Below, one piece after another: positions 1 to 12,286 of a stretch of 64,000 nt of DNA. The translations under genes were made by a program, and so were the position numbers. The stretch is taken from the NCBI GenBank assembly GCA_036874045.1, contig CM072336.1, positions 19,711,001 through 19,775,000 of the forward strand, read 5' to 3'. Under the pieces are notes generated by a model. It was not told where the DNA came from, made no database searches, and was given only the letters and a program-made list of their open reading frames with translations. This stretch comes from Cymodocea nodosa. Taxonomy: Eukaryota; Streptophyta; Magnoliopsida; Alismatales; Cymodoceaceae. How positions within the stretch are numbered: position 1 is the first letter of the stretch; each line of letters opens with the position of its first letter.

Positions 1-1228
1 ATTTTTCAACTTCAACAGAGTGATGAACATTTTCAATATCCGCCACATTCATAAGTTTAGTTTCTATAGAATATTCAGAGTTCAAATTTTCAACAAATTC
101 ATTAGCTTGTATATTTGTCTATAATTCTGCATTTTCTTCAACAAATATTTCAATTTATACATGCTGTGAATTCTAAGACTCTAGTTCTATAGATTCTAAA
201 ATAGGCTGATCAACATGAAGCTCTTCTGGAGTCTTATCTTTTTCAATAGTTACTACTCTAGACAATCCAGCCTCTGAACTAGTTACTACATCAATATTAT
301 CAAACACATCTGCAATAACTTATTCAATATTAGTTGCCTAATGCTCTGATTTTTCAATGTCCTTATCATCAGGGCTTGAAACTATAGAAAAACTTGAACT
401 AATTTGTTTCTCTGATTTCTTTTCAAGTTTTCTAGAAAAAGAGAATAAAATATCATCATCATCATCAGTTTTAGTGTGTTCTAAACTAATGAGCTTGTTA
501 GATGCATTGTAAGGTACAATGTCTAGACATGCATTGTCCTTTGGAATTAACTCATTATTTGATTTTTCCTTTTCAGCAACATTTGTTTCTTTAGAAACAA
601 TTTTTCTAACTCTTCGTCTCTTGTAACAAGTCAGCATTTCTTCAGCTATTGTTGCTGTTTTCTTTTGAATCTGTTCCAAAAAAGTTTTTTGTTTTAATTC
701 TTCAAAGGCACTTTCTATAGCTATTACCATTCGAAGATTGTCAACTTTTCTTTTATCAACAATAATATTTGTTCATTTTTCTTTTGAAAACAAAGGTGTA
801 GGTATTTCAAAGTCATGTTCTTCCTCAAATGATTGTAGTCTTGTTCCATTGATAGGAATTTGAGGAATTCTATTAGATGAACCTACTCCTTTTTCTAAGT
901 ATTTTGCATATTGTTCCAAAAATGCTATCTTCGGACATTTCATGCGATATTCTCTATCATATTTACTTCTTATACCCATATATCGTCTACTGACAGCTGT
1001 ATTGTGAAGTTCTTATCTAACTTCATCTAATATTTTTTTAGAAAAGAAATAGTCACTGTAAATTTGAGCTAACCTTTTGTCAACTTGAAAAATTTTCTTA
1101 AACCACGCTCGTGGAATGTCATCTACATCTATTTCTTTGCCTTTTATACTTCCTTTGCCTCTTCCTTTTCCTCTGCCACACCCTTTGTTGAACTTGGAAA
1201 ACATCATAGTAGGTTGTAATAGGAACAA
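1..1228 (-). pseudogene. Interrupted retroelement ORF, acidic and Lys/Glu-rich, running off the window
   Basis: One minus-strand reading frame can be followed from a Met near 1228 to base 1 without a frameshift, broken by seven stops (TAA x3, TAG x3, TGA x1). The N-terminus has a Gly/Arg/Lys tract (GRGKGRGKGSIKGKE), then a segment containing PRAWFKKIFQVDKRLAQIY, then a long low-complexity acidic part with an Asp run (DDDDD) near 450. I do not recognise a catalytic domain. The size and acidic composition resemble the ORF at 10034-12286. The non-coding DNA upstream (1740-2424) is related to 16918-17600 next to the Athila LTR. I infer an accessory ORF of an Athila-like or other LTR element. Function is unknown, and the gene is certainly dead as sequenced. 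Confidence 0.55.
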
Positions 1229-2424
1229 GTGGGAAAGATTTTCAGAAAGATGTTTACGAGATAACCTAAGTTCCCGTGTAATAAGTGTTTAAATAAGGTT
1301 TCTGTAGAATAACTTAACGAGTCTATTAGTCGGGTTTGAGTTTTAAAAGAATATTGATAAAATTTATTCAATCAAGGTACCTGAAAAAATTTAAGCATAA
1401 CTCGTTGAGTTACCTAACCTAATGAGTAAAACATTGTCTAGTGGCAATTTTACACGTTACCTTACACAACATAACGTTTAATTAGTATACTTAACAAAAA
1501 TTCAAATGTTTTAAATTAAAAGCTTTCGAAAGCAAGAGACAAGCTAAAAGTAACTTAAATAACCATTATCTTGAGAACATTGTAAACTATTCTAATATTC
1601 CTTTTATGAACATAAAATAGTTTGTTTGTCTATTAAATTGTTTCATCAAGATCTTAAGAGGACTAAACTCAGATTAACTAAGATCTATACTCTGAATGAT
1701 ATTAATCTGTTTTTGACATTGGAATTCCTCCTCCTACAAATATACTTCAAATAACATACAAAATATACTTGTATAAAGTAGGTGTTACTTATAACTATAC
1801 TTTAACTTTTCTTTTTAGAAATTTCCGTTATCTTGAATTTATCAAGAACGATTTCGAGAATCAACTCCAACTGTATATGAATTAAAACATAACTCTAAAC
1901 TTAATATAATTAACAGAAGAAGAATAAAGAAATGTACCTTAAATAAACATTTTCAAAAGTACTTGTTTAGATTCAACAAGTTAGTAGTCATATTGGTAGA
2001 AACTATATTTGATTCAAAGATATCTGTATTTAATGAAACAACTTTTATCTTTTCAAAACAATAAATATTGATAATTTTCTTTAAAAGTTAATTTGAAAAA
2101 CTTGAATCATACAAGAGCTTTCTAATGTACCTGTGTAATGAGCTTTTAGTCAACAATTTAAGGTCTGATTAGGACCTTAGGTTGCCAAATTTAAAGAATC
2201 CTTTTTTAGGACAACAATCTTTCCATACCTATCTGCTCAAATACAAGAGGCTCATGATCAAACTGATCAATAAACTCTCAAAGATTTTCTTGTTGTAAGC
2301 ACTTGTTATTTTAAGCACAGTATATATGTATTTCATTAATACAGATGCAATAAATCACAAATCTCATACAATTTTTACTTCTATGATTTTACTGAAACTA
2401 TGAATCAATTTCAATAAGCTCATA
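1229..2424 (-). repeat. Retroelement non-coding leader, shared with 16918-17600
   Basis: No gene seen. The part 1740-2424, read on the minus strand, aligns by eye with 16918-17600 on the plus strand. Both contain the runs 'caacctaag' and 'ttgttgact', then 'tacattagaaagctcttg' and 'caaattaac'. The segment therefore belongs to the same element family as the Athila-like sequence further right, in opposite orientation. It stops at 2424, where a copia LTR begins. Short AACTCAACGAGTT-type motifs occur near 1400. Confidence 0.6.
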
Positions 2425-2939
2425 TGTAGGATCGAATGGCTACACAAGAGGGGGTGAATTGTGTTTTTCAACATTTTCAACATATAATTGAAACTTTAAA
2501 GTTAAAAACAAGTCGAGTCACTATTTTAATCAAATCATTTTATTCAAGGTTTCAATTACAATATACAATTCAATTCTCCTAAGAAATTGTAGATGTAATT
2601 ATATAATGATACTATATTTCATCTAACCAAATTCATAATTACAAATAGAGAAACTAATTTACAGAATTTAAAACATTTCTCCCTATTTGAGATTTTTCTT
2701 CTTTTTCTTCTTCTTCTTCTGCAATTCTTCAGTGACAAATATCTGACTTTCTTTGCTTCACCAAATTTGCTTTATTCTTCAAATCTTCAATGACATATAT
2801 CTGACTTTTTTTGCTTCACTGAATTTTCTTCTATTTGAGAGCTTTTCCCCGAAGAGGTGTTTTGATCCCTGAAAATATATTTCATTTGGTGTGCATGGAT
2901 AATTTATCAACGAAAATTCTATGCCTTTTATACAGTATA
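2425..2939 (-). mobile_element. Cop-B: truncated copia LTR (3' side)
   Basis: Starts with TGTAGGATCG and is a clear diverged copy of the first ~500 bases of the LTR beginning at 6696: the same 'ggctacacaagag' start, the same CTT-rich tract, the same 'tttcatttggtgtgca' near the end. It breaks off at about 2939, where Athila LTR sequence follows, so about two thirds of this LTR is missing. No target-site duplication can be defined. Confidence 0.8.
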
Positions 2940-4185
2940 GGAAATCCAACTGATCATTTAAGTAGAAACAGTTACTACTGGAAGAAATATAAAAGATGAA
3001 AAAGATTGTAGGGAGTGGTGGAGAACTATGCTAATTACAGGAAGCGTTAGAAGTTCCCTGAAGCTCCACACCACCACCAAAATCACCAACCATCGGAGGT
3101 CTATGAGGATACTTTCCGAATGTCGGGTCGATTCTGAGCCAAAGATGGTGACTGACAACTACTGTGAGGAGTAATCATGTCACAGGAAGAGAAACTATTT
3201 TCACCAAGCATCGACTCATATCTTAGGAGATCGTAAAGCTTCTAGCCTTGGTTTCAGGTTGATGCTAGTATGCTGAAGAGGAGATTATCTTACAATTCTT
3301 GGTTTACGATTCTATAAGGAGAGGATGCAAGATTGTAAATGATTAAATTTTCAGTGGTGTACTCACGTTGCATGTAGTGATGGAAGTTTTTACTATTGAT
3401 AGAGATTTTTTACATTTCACATTTCGCTCATCTTCAGGAACATATCAAAACAAAAATACCAAAAACAACTAATTATCTATTTTTACATTTAGTATTAAAG
3501 TGTTGTATTGTTTGTTTTGCATTGTGATTAATGTTATCATTATCAGTATTATGAATGTTTTATATTTATTTGATTCAGAAAATAGAAAATAGTTTATTGT
3601 TTATTGAAATTGATTTGTCCTAGATACTTAAAGATTTTAATGGTTACTAATTAAAATATCTAAATGTTAGTGTTGCTTAATGACAAATCTAATATTAACG
3701 AACATCAAAGAGCTTAATTGATGTTATTTACATTCTATGGAACTGCCCAATGGTTGGCCGAATTCCTTTGTAAATAGTAGTATTTAACTAAAAAGATAGG
3801 CTCGTAGAGTTAATTTAAGTCCATGTGGTTAATTTGTTGAGTTAACCATAACTCCACGAACTAAGTCTGTTGAGTTAACTGTAACTCAATAGAGTGCTTA
3901 AGTAAAAACACATATAAACTCCTATATAAAAATTAGAATAGTACACAATTCTTATTCAATTTCTGTGGGATTGACCTGTACTTCTACACAAATACAATAT
4001 ACACTGTACACTTGTAGTTAAAAATACAAATTGGACTTAATATCTAATTTGTGTAAAAGGTTGTTTGTTTACTTCTAAAAGAATTTATTAATATAAGCAT
4101 AGAAACAAAATCAAACAAGTTTATGATTTGACTTAACAACACAAATACAAGTTCTCTAGTGCTGCCTAACAAACAGAAGTTAACA
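2940..4185 (+). mobile_element. Athila-like LTR, 3' portion only
   Basis: Aligns along its length with 18845-20025, the end of the complete LTR to the right: shared 'gaaatccaactgatcat', a TATA-like 'atataaaag' near 2988, 'ggtctatgaggatactttcc', and the same final 'aacagaagttaaca'. Similarity stops in both copies directly after TTAACA, which marks the LTR end (TG...CA). The first ~1 kb of the LTR is missing. The fragment sits between an LTR piece and the gag of copia Cop-B, where copia pol and the rest of its LTR should be. Confidence 0.8.
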
Positions 4186-6495
4186 ATCGATACAATGCTC
4201 CACTATCTAAAATTCATTTCGATGTTGTTTTCTCCTGTAAAACAAATTAAGAACTATTTCTTGGTACCCAATGTCTTTGAGGACCAAGTTCATTAAAAGC
4301 ATATTTCTTCTTTTTACTTAAAAACAACTTAACATTATAATTTATATTTTTATTAGTTGTAAGTACTACCGATTTATCATTAGTTTCATACTCACTTATA
4401 GAATTATTGCTCTTATCGATATTCTGTTTATTTTAGATGTAGTATAACCAAGACTAAATTGATTTTTATCATATGTTAATTTATTTTGGTCATACTCATA
4501 CATTTCAGTAAGTTCGTACCAAGATTTTGTACTTGTATTTAAATTTTCAATACATACAAAATCTTTTTCTGCACATGAATTTTCAAATGAAGAACATGTA
4601 GATCCAGTAATTGATTTAATACTAGTGTTTTGAATTTCATGCTCAGGTTCTTGAATTTCCAGTTTACTACAATTGTCTGAAATTTTAGAAACATTAGTAA
4701 CTGAATTTTCAAAACAAGAAACAAGATTTTTAGAAACATTGATAGTCATGTTAGAAGTACATTTAGATAAATCACATTGGTTTATATTATTACTACATGA
4801 TTCATCCCTTGAAGTACCTACTTTTACATATTTATTACCTTGTTTCATAATAAAAGGAATTTTAGTCTTAGATTTACTTGAACTGCAATTAATTAATCCT
4901 TTGTTGGCTTGAGATTCAGGGTATTCAAGATAATCAAATCCTAAGCCAAATTGGTATGACACCGTAGGGGTACTAGTTAGTTTGTCTAACTTAATTTGAC
5001 TTAGATTCCATTTCTTAATGGTGGAATTTAAATCTAGCTCTCTCATTTTTAATCTTTCAATCTCTAACTCAAGATCATTTATGTTGTTTCTCAATCTTTC
5101 ATTTTTAGATTCTATCTTTAATTTTTCAGCATTTATATTATGTAACTGTTCATGCAAGACACATTCATTAAATCAAAATTTATGCAAATCTCTAGCATGA
5201 TTTTCATTATCACAATTAAACTTTTCTAAAGTAGTAGATAGGAAACAATTTTCTTCTTCTGTAATGGACAAAGAGTTTTTAATATTCTTATTTTCCAGTT
5301 TATACACTTTAAGTTTTTGTAATAATGCATGATAAGCACATAATAATTCATCAAAGTTAAAATCTGAATGACTTTCAAGATTAGATATTACCTCAGACTC
5401 ATCTACCATGAAGCACACATGAGCAATGTCTTCTAATTCTTGTTCTTCTTCTGAATGTGAAGATTTTGATGATAATTCCTTAGATTCAGACTCTTCTGAC
5501 GTGTCATCCCAAGTGACCTTAAAAGCTTTTTTCTTGTAAAACTTTTTCTGAGATTTCTAAGCCTTCTTCTAATTTGTACTACTTTGCTTTTCATTTTCCC
5601 TTATAGGATAATTTGGAGAAAGATGTCCAGGTTTCTTACAGTTATAACATACATACTTTCTAGATGAAAAATTCTTTTCATTCAGTGACTTTGACGTTGA
5701 GGGTTTGTCATTTATATTCCTTTGTTGTTTCCTAGCTTTCCATGCTTTCTTGAATTTCCTAGTCAGCAAAATCAAATCATCATCAGAATCAGTTGATATT
5801 TCAGAATCTGTATTAATTTTGAAGACTATTTCTTTCTTCATTTTTAATTTGTTGTGACTCAGTGAATTATTTAACTGAACTTCATAAGCAGTTAAATTTT
5901 ATATAAGCTCATTTATAGTATAAACATTTAAGTCTCGTGATTCCTCAATTGATGTCACTTTCTGAGACCACTTGAAACTTAGGGATCTAAGAAATTCTCA
6001 CCAAATGCTTTTATTCAAAGTTCTTTCCTAAGCATTTTAAGGAATTTATGATATCTAGAAATTTGGAAAACATCTCAGAAATACTTTCGTCTTCATACAT
6101 CTTAAAAAGTTCATACTTATGAATTAACATATTAATCTTAGTTTCTTTAACTCGAGAAGTACCTTCATATGAAACTTCTAATGCATCCACACCTCATAAG
6201 CATATTTATATGTCGACACTTTACTAAACTGTTCATAACTCAATGCACAAAATAAGATATTTAAGTCTTTTGCATTTAGAGTTTTATTTTCTTTTTCAGT
6301 AATTGTCCAAGTATTATAAGGAGTAGTTAACAAAGTATATGATTTTGAAATCATAAACCACAACTTGTGATCTATACTTTGAAGAAAGACTATCATCCTA
6401 TATTTCCAATATTCAAAATGTATTCCATCAAATAAAGGAGGATGGTTAAGATTTTAGACTTCATACAAAGAAAAATTATCATTTTTAGTAGCCAT
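4186..6495 (-). pseudogene. Cop-B gag polyprotein remnant (copia, SIRE type), with start of protease
   Basis: Read on the minus strand from ATG at 6495. The order is a gag N-terminus (PPLFDG...YWKYRM, then LWFMISKSY) of the copia gag type, the segment YKYAYEVW, a zinc knuckle near 5640 (CYNCKKPGHLSPNYP, with the last Cys replaced by Tyr), a coiled-coil region (4396-5157, LELEIERLKMRELDL) and LTSTPTVSYQFGLGFDY, typical of the long SIRE gag. Near 4260 come GPQRHWVPRNS and then the end, just before the protease motif would start. Several stops and frameshifts break it. No integrase, RT or RNase H is present: the rest of pol is missing and Athila LTR begins at 4185. It is closely comparable in layout to gag of Cop-A at 37500-38129. 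Confidence 0.8.
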
Positions 6496-6682
6496 CTTAC
6501 CTTAGATTTTTCAACCTATTTAATTTTAAATAGTTTAAAATTTTAAAAACAACTTGAGCCTAAAATTGACAAAGTTAAACGAATGCTCAAATATTAATTT
6601 CTGTTTAAAAATAAGGAAGTCAGAATAAGAAATGATATTAATTAAGTTGGTATCGATTTTATATCAAAGATTATCAACGTAC

Positions 6683-6693
6683 CTCTGATACCA
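6683..6693 (-). promoter_or_regulatory. Cop-B primer-binding site
   Basis: On the minus strand the sequence is TGGTATCAGAG, two bases inside the LTR edge at 6696. This is the copia primer-binding site that pairs with the 3' end of initiator-Met tRNA. It fixes the orientation of Cop-B (minus) and the inner edge of its 5' LTR. Confidence 0.9.
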
Positions 6694-6695
6694 CT

Positions 6696-8283
6696 TGTAG
6701 GATCGAATGGCTACACAAGAGGGGGGTGAATTATGTTTTTCAACATTTTCAACATATAATTGAAACTTCAAAGTTAAAAATAAGTTGAGACACTGTTTTA
6801 ATCAAATCATTTTATTCAAGATTTCAATTACAATATACAATTCAATTCTCCTTAGAAATTGTAGATATAATTATATAACAATACCATATTTCATCTAACC
6901 AATTTCATAATTACAAATAGAGAAAACTAATTTATGAAATTTAAAACATTTCTCCCTGTTTGAGATTTTTCTTCTTCTTCTTCTTCTGTAATTCTTCAGT
7001 GACAAATATTTGACTTTCTTTGCTTCACTGAATTTGCTTTCTTCTTCTTCAAATATTTAGTGACATATATCTGACTTTTTCTGCTTCACTGAATTTTCTT
7101 CTATCTGAGAGTTTTTCCCTAAAGAGGTGTTTTGATCTCTGAAAATATATTTCATTTGGTGTGCAGGGATAATTGATCAACGAGAATTCTGTCTTTTATA
7201 CTGTATATTCACTTCATGCATATCCTCCACATTTAATTACTATCAGTTTTCCACTCTTCACGTCTTTTGTTTTTCCTTCATCGAAATACACACGTTCTAA
7301 CCCACGTTTTACTTTCGAATTTTCTTTAATCATCAATCCTGGATCTCTGAAAATTTTCCTTCAAAATAAACTTTTTTGTCCAAAATTTTCCATCAAGTGT
7401 AATAACAAGTCATTGTGTTAATGTTAACTAAACGAGTAAAACAAGTATATTTATAACTTAACGTATCTAACTCAACAAGTTCATCATGTGCCAAATCACG
7501 TGACAAGTACTGTAGCTAACTCAACGAACTAAGTCTGTGGTGTTATAGTTAACTCAACGAACCAGCTTAACCTTTCTTTCGAAAGGTTAAATGCTAACTC
7601 ACCAAAAACAGTTTAAGTATCAGATAGTTAAGTTTTCTAAGTATTCGAAAATCTCTTTTTACCATAAAACTAGTGAGACACGCGTCGTGACCTGAAAACA
7701 TGATTTAAGTTACCTTTCAGAAGGTTAGATGCTAACTCATCGAAAATAATTTAAGTTTCAGATAGTTACGGTTGTAAGTCTCCGAAAAACTTTAACTCAC
7801 CTATCCAGCAATAAACAAATGTTTAAACAATAAAGTATTTACCATGTGCAAGAATAATAACTTTAAGTTTATAACGTTAACCTAACGCGTTGCCTTAGTG
7901 TTCGATATAGCAACTCAACGCATGTAGTTATATTAATTTAACGAGTTAAACATGTACAACTCACATGATACAATATAACATTTGTAAACCTTAATTTCAT
8001 TACGTGCACAATACTAACTTAACGAATTCATCTCTTCCTATGTCTTTTTCACTCACTAACTTAACGAGTTCTCATGTGACCTATTTTAAACTTTAAGCTT
8101 ATAATTCAACGAGTTCTCACGTGACCTTTATACAAATAATGCACTAACTCAATGAGTTGTCTTAACGTGCCTTGTACATGATACAGGAAATATAACTTTA
8201 AAATATATCATGCTTTACGATAAAAACACATGTTAACTTAACATTTAGTTAAATGAAAAGTTAGTATAACTTAAAATTCTGCA
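6696..8283 (-). mobile_element. Cop-B 5' LTR
   Basis: Begins TGTAGGATCG beside the primer-binding site. The first 510 bases match 2425-2939. The remainder (about 7210-8283) carries many copies of AACTCAACGAGTT and a few GATAGTTA...CTCCGAAAA hairpin-like motifs. It also carries CACGTGA boxes (7498, 8120). The right edge is set at ...TTCTGCA because integrase coding sequence of an Athila element starts immediately after it. That edge is an estimate, since the partner LTR is truncated and cannot confirm it. Confidence 0.65.
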
Positions 8284-9256
8284 ATGTGGATTTTATTGGC
8301 CAACACTATTCAAAGATGCTCATAAATATTGCTTAAGTTGTTTAAAATGTCAACAACTATGAAGAATATCAAAGAGGAATATGTTGCCTTTTAATCCTAT
8401 TGTTGAGGTTGAAATCTTTGATGTGTGAGGAATAAACTTTATGGGTCCATTTCCTATGCCTAATCAATTTAATTATATATTGTTGGGGGTGGATTATGTA
8501 TCTAAATGGATAGAAGTTATTCCTACAAAAACTAATGACAACAAAGTGGTAATACATTTTATAAGAATCAATATAATTGCCAGATTTGGAATACCTAAAG
8601 TTATTATCAGTGATAGAGGAACTCATTTCTGTAATAGAAGTTTTGAAGCCTTAATGAAGAAATATGGAGTAAACCACAAAATTGCAACATCATATCATTT
8701 GCAAACAAGTGGACAAGTAGAAAATGCAAACAAACAAATTAAGTTAATCTTAGAAAAAGTAGTAAATCCTACTAGAATAGATTGGGCTAACAGATTGATA
8801 GATGCACTTTGGGCTTATAGAACTGCTTATAAGACAAGCTTAGGTATGTCACCTTTTAGGCTAGTATATGGAAAAAATTGTCATTTCCTAATTAAAATTG
8901 AACATAAAGCTTATTGGGCATTAAAAACTCTGAACACTAATTTAAATCAAGTTGTTGAAAATAGGAAAATACAATTAATAGAATTAAAAGAATTTAGGAA
9001 TGAAGCTTATTCAAAAATTGTAAGAAAAAAAGAGAAAATAAAGTTTTGGCATGACAAGAAAATTATTCCAAAAACCTTTGAAATAGGATAATAAGTATAT
9101 CTTTACATGACTAGACTCCATAACCATCTAGGAAAATTAAGATCTAGATGAGCAATACCTTACATAGTTCGAAATATTTATCCTTATAGAGCTATTGAAA
9201 TTGAAAATCCTAAAAATCAAAATATATTTAAAGTAAAAATTCTTTTGGAATTGTAG
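8284..9256 (+). pseudogene. Athila-like Ty3/gypsy integrase remnant
   Basis: One frame from 8288 to the TAG at 9254-9256. It opens inside the zinc-binding region (GFYWPTLFKDAHKYC...CLKC) and continues into the catalytic core: FMGPFPMPNQFNYILLGVDY (first Asp), IISDRGTHF (second Asp), SGQVENANKQIK (Glu). The C-terminal part contains DALWAYRTAYKT, FRLVYGK and HKAYWALK, highly typical of Athila integrases, then a GPFIV-like end (AIPYIVRNIYPYRAIEIENP). Stops interrupt the frame at about 8360 and 8427 and three more lie after 9090. The upstream pol (protease, RT, RNase H) is absent, because the sequence begins at the edge of the Cop-B LTR, which presumably inserted here or removed it. Confidence 0.9.
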
Positions 9257-10033
9257 AATAAGTAAGAGTAGAGGACTACTCGAGCTTTTTACTTAGTAAG
9301 AAATTTTCTAAGTATATATATATATATAAAAAAAACTTATTTAAAACATAGTCACGGTTTAACCGAAATGAATTATCAAAACATATTTTAAAAAGAAAAA
9401 AAATCGTTACGGTTCAACCGACAAGATCCATCAGTTTGATCAAAACACAAAAACATAAAAAAATCTATATATTATATTTATTTTAATGTTGGTGTTACCG
9501 AAGTATAGTATCTATTCAACTAATAGAAAAAAGAGAGAATATTTAATTTCAATTCAATCGAGGAATATAACGGTTTGACCGAAAAATTTTAAAATGTTGA
9601 AAAATTAAGAATCAGTTAGATCAGAAATTCTTCGATCTTGATCGAGGTATAAAGTATTATTATTATATGTACTTTTATTAGATATAACTTTACGGAAAGT
9701 CCATTGAGTTACACTTAACTCAACGAACTTACTCCGTTGAGTCTAGGATAAGTTAACGAACTTACCCCGTTGAGTTATAGTTAACACCCTGTTGAGTTGA
9801 GTTATAACTCAACGAAATACTGTAGTTAAGTCCACGGACTGTCCATGGAGTTAACCGTAATTCCATGGATGAGAGAGTAAGAGTTTGTGTGGGAAATGAC
9901 CCGATTACCCGCCTAAACTTAAGGCTTATTTATACTAAACTTAGGGTTTGGGGGCATTATCCATAGAATCATTTAGAACTTAGACTAGTAGAGATCAGAG
10001 TGATTCTGTTCTGTTCCGTTTCGTTACTCCACG
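9257..10033 (+). other. Non-coding stretch with CGGTTNAACCG and AACTCAACGAA hairpin motifs
   Basis: No gene seen. From about 9350 to 9640 there are scattered copies of 'cggtttaaccg', 'cggttcaaccg' and 'cggtttgaccg'. From 9690 to 9870 there are several copies of 'aactcaacgaa' and its complement 'ccgttgagtt'. From 9885 the composition becomes less AT-rich and leads directly into the ORF at 10034, so this is probably its leader. A weak TATA-like 'ttatttatac' lies near 9929. Confidence 0.6.
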
Positions 10034-12286
10034 ATGAGAAAGATGACACCTGAATTCTGGAAGGATGTAGTTGACACATCAAAATTTCTTAAAGACTCGG
10101 AGGAATGGCACACAAGGCAGAAAATCAAGAATACAACGAGGGAAAAAGAACTGCAAAAGGTAGAATCTGAACTTTTCAACTAGAGAAGAGTTTTAGTAGA
10201 TTTAGGCATAAAGATACCTCAGATTATGGAAATGAGAATAAAAGTTGCTACAGAAGTTGTTGTAAGCAGAGAGAGAAGAATCTGGCCAAATAACGAAGTT
10301 GCCCTAGAATTGATCCAACGTAAGTCCTGGCTCTGGTTCAAAAGTCGCATAGGTAGACGGGCTCAGTGGGTAATCTAGGAGCAAGAAAGGAAAGAAAATG
10401 AAGAATAGGCAATTGAAGAACAAGAGGAGCCAACTGCTGAAAGACCTGTCCCTAAGGAATAGTAGCCTGAACCTTTAGTTCCACCACCAAGGCCGTTAGA
10501 AAGAGCAACAATTTTGGGGCCTTCTACTGAGGAAGAGTTAAGAGAATTTCAAGAACTGATTCAAATTGGAAAAAATCAAGGAGAACTAGAAGAGTTGGCA
10601 GTAGCTATAACACATCTGGTGTTTGATGCATGGTGCAAAAAGAGGGCTGTAGAAAAATTGAAAGCCCAATACAAAATTAAAGTTGAATAACTTAAAGAAG
10701 CCACTACCAGACCTACTACAAGAGGCGCTGAAGCTAGTCCTTCAAGACCAGCAATTATAGAAAAAGTTAAACAAGAAGAGCTAGTACTTGTGGCTCAAAG
10801 GCCTGCAGAACCTATTTTTGTAGATTTAATCTTAGAAGAAGAAGAGGAAGATCAGACACAATTAATCAAAAGAAGGAAAGGAAAAGAGATAGTGTCTGAA
10901 CATCAAGAAGAGATTAAATCTAAGATGAAAATATTAGTAGGGCTTGTAGAGCCGATTTTTGTAAACCTGCTATCCGATTCTAAGGATGAGCAGGAGCAAT
11001 AGAAGCAAAAGAAAAGAGAAGAAGAAAATTAGACTGAAACTAATCTGTAGTCTGTACAAGCAGAAGAAACAGAAATTAGGGCAGAAGTTGATGTGCCCAA
11101 AACTTCATCCCAATCTGCCACAGAATTAGAAAGAACAGTGACAATGCAGATTGGTAGTTAGGAGAAAGAAGAAAAAGAAGAAACTGAACAAGAAGCTGAA
11201 CAAGTACATATAGAAAGAAATGACTCGACAGATTCCATTGAAGAGCAAAGAACTCTTCAGCAAATTTTAGAAAGCATTCAAGATAGAGTGGAGAGTTCTG
11301 CCGGCTCTCCACCATAGACAGAAGCAGAAGCAAAAATGCAGGTGTCTTCAGAGCATTTTCAGTCAATTCAAGTTCAACATATGGAAGATGAAGTTTAAGA
11401 ACAAACCCCTCTAGAGCAACAAATACACATTCCTGACTCGATTGAAGCAACAGTTTTGAATGAAGTACACTTTTGGAGTCAGGAAGCATATAATAAATAC
11501 CAAGAGATTACGAGTTATGATATCATATACAGTAGACCAGTAAATTGAGACGGTATGCAAGAAATTAAGGATTTATTTGAGTTCCAAGGTCTATTGCAGT
11601 TTATTTCTCAGTAGAGAGAGCATGCAGTATATGAGAATCTAGTGCCCTACTTTTATGCAAATTTAAGAGAAGAAGAAAGTGGATTATTTTCCAACGTGGA
11701 GCAAGCTGATGTACAAATAATACCAGAGCTTCTCCACCACATTTTAGGATTGAGAAATGAAGAAATAGAAATTATGGAAAGCACAATTGTAATTGAGTGG
11801 ACAGAACAGATGATAAAGGATTGTTTAGCTATCAATCTTAGTGTGTCATTATTAAATAGACTGAAGCACTTAAATGGTAAAACACACATGATAGCTAACA
11901 TTTTAATTAAGAATGTCTACCAACGACAAGGCCATGATATAGAATTAAGTCAGTTTGTCAAATGGGTCACCTATGCAGTTGTGAACAGAATTCAGATTAA
12001 TTGGACTTTAGTTTTTATCTTCAAGCTGAGAGCAATAAAGAAGAAACTATTTTATAGAGATCTAATTCCATTGCTGATGGTGGATAATATGGATTTCACG
12101 AAATGGACATCCAAAAGGATAAGAAGATTAAGAACCATTTCAGTGAAAGAATATAGAAATTATGTTGCTGTAGAGATTACTGAACCTTCTAGAGGAATTA
12201 CAGGAGCTGTAGAAAGGATAAACCAATTAGAGCAACAATTAGAAAAACTCCAGAAGGAAGTAGATGAACTTAGGAGAAAAGATTAA
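10034..12286 (+). pseudogene. Long retroelement ORF with putative plant transposon protein domain, 14 in-frame stops
   Basis: A single frame of 751 codons runs from ATG 10034 to TAA 12284-12286 with no frameshift but 14 internal stops: 11 TAG, two TAA, one TGA. The N-terminus is basic (MRKMTPEFWKDVVDTSKFLK, RRAQWVI). The middle is rich in Glu, Gln and Lys, and likely disordered. The C-terminal third (from about 11600: FYANLREEESGLFSNV, then LGLRNEEI, NRLKHLNGKTHMIAN, FVKWVTYAVVNRIQINW) resembles the family annotated as 'putative plant transposon protein', often found near gypsy elements. It ends in a coiled coil (NQLEQQLEKLQKEVDELRRK). Its biochemical role is not known to me. It lies between an Athila integrase and an Athila gag. 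A closely similar kind of ORF occurs at 1-1228. Confidence 0.7.

Noticed and set aside
4673-5200. Plus-strand ORFs opposite Cop-B gag
   Set aside because: Shadow frames of the minus-strand gag, which has clear coiled-coil and SIRE-type motifs.
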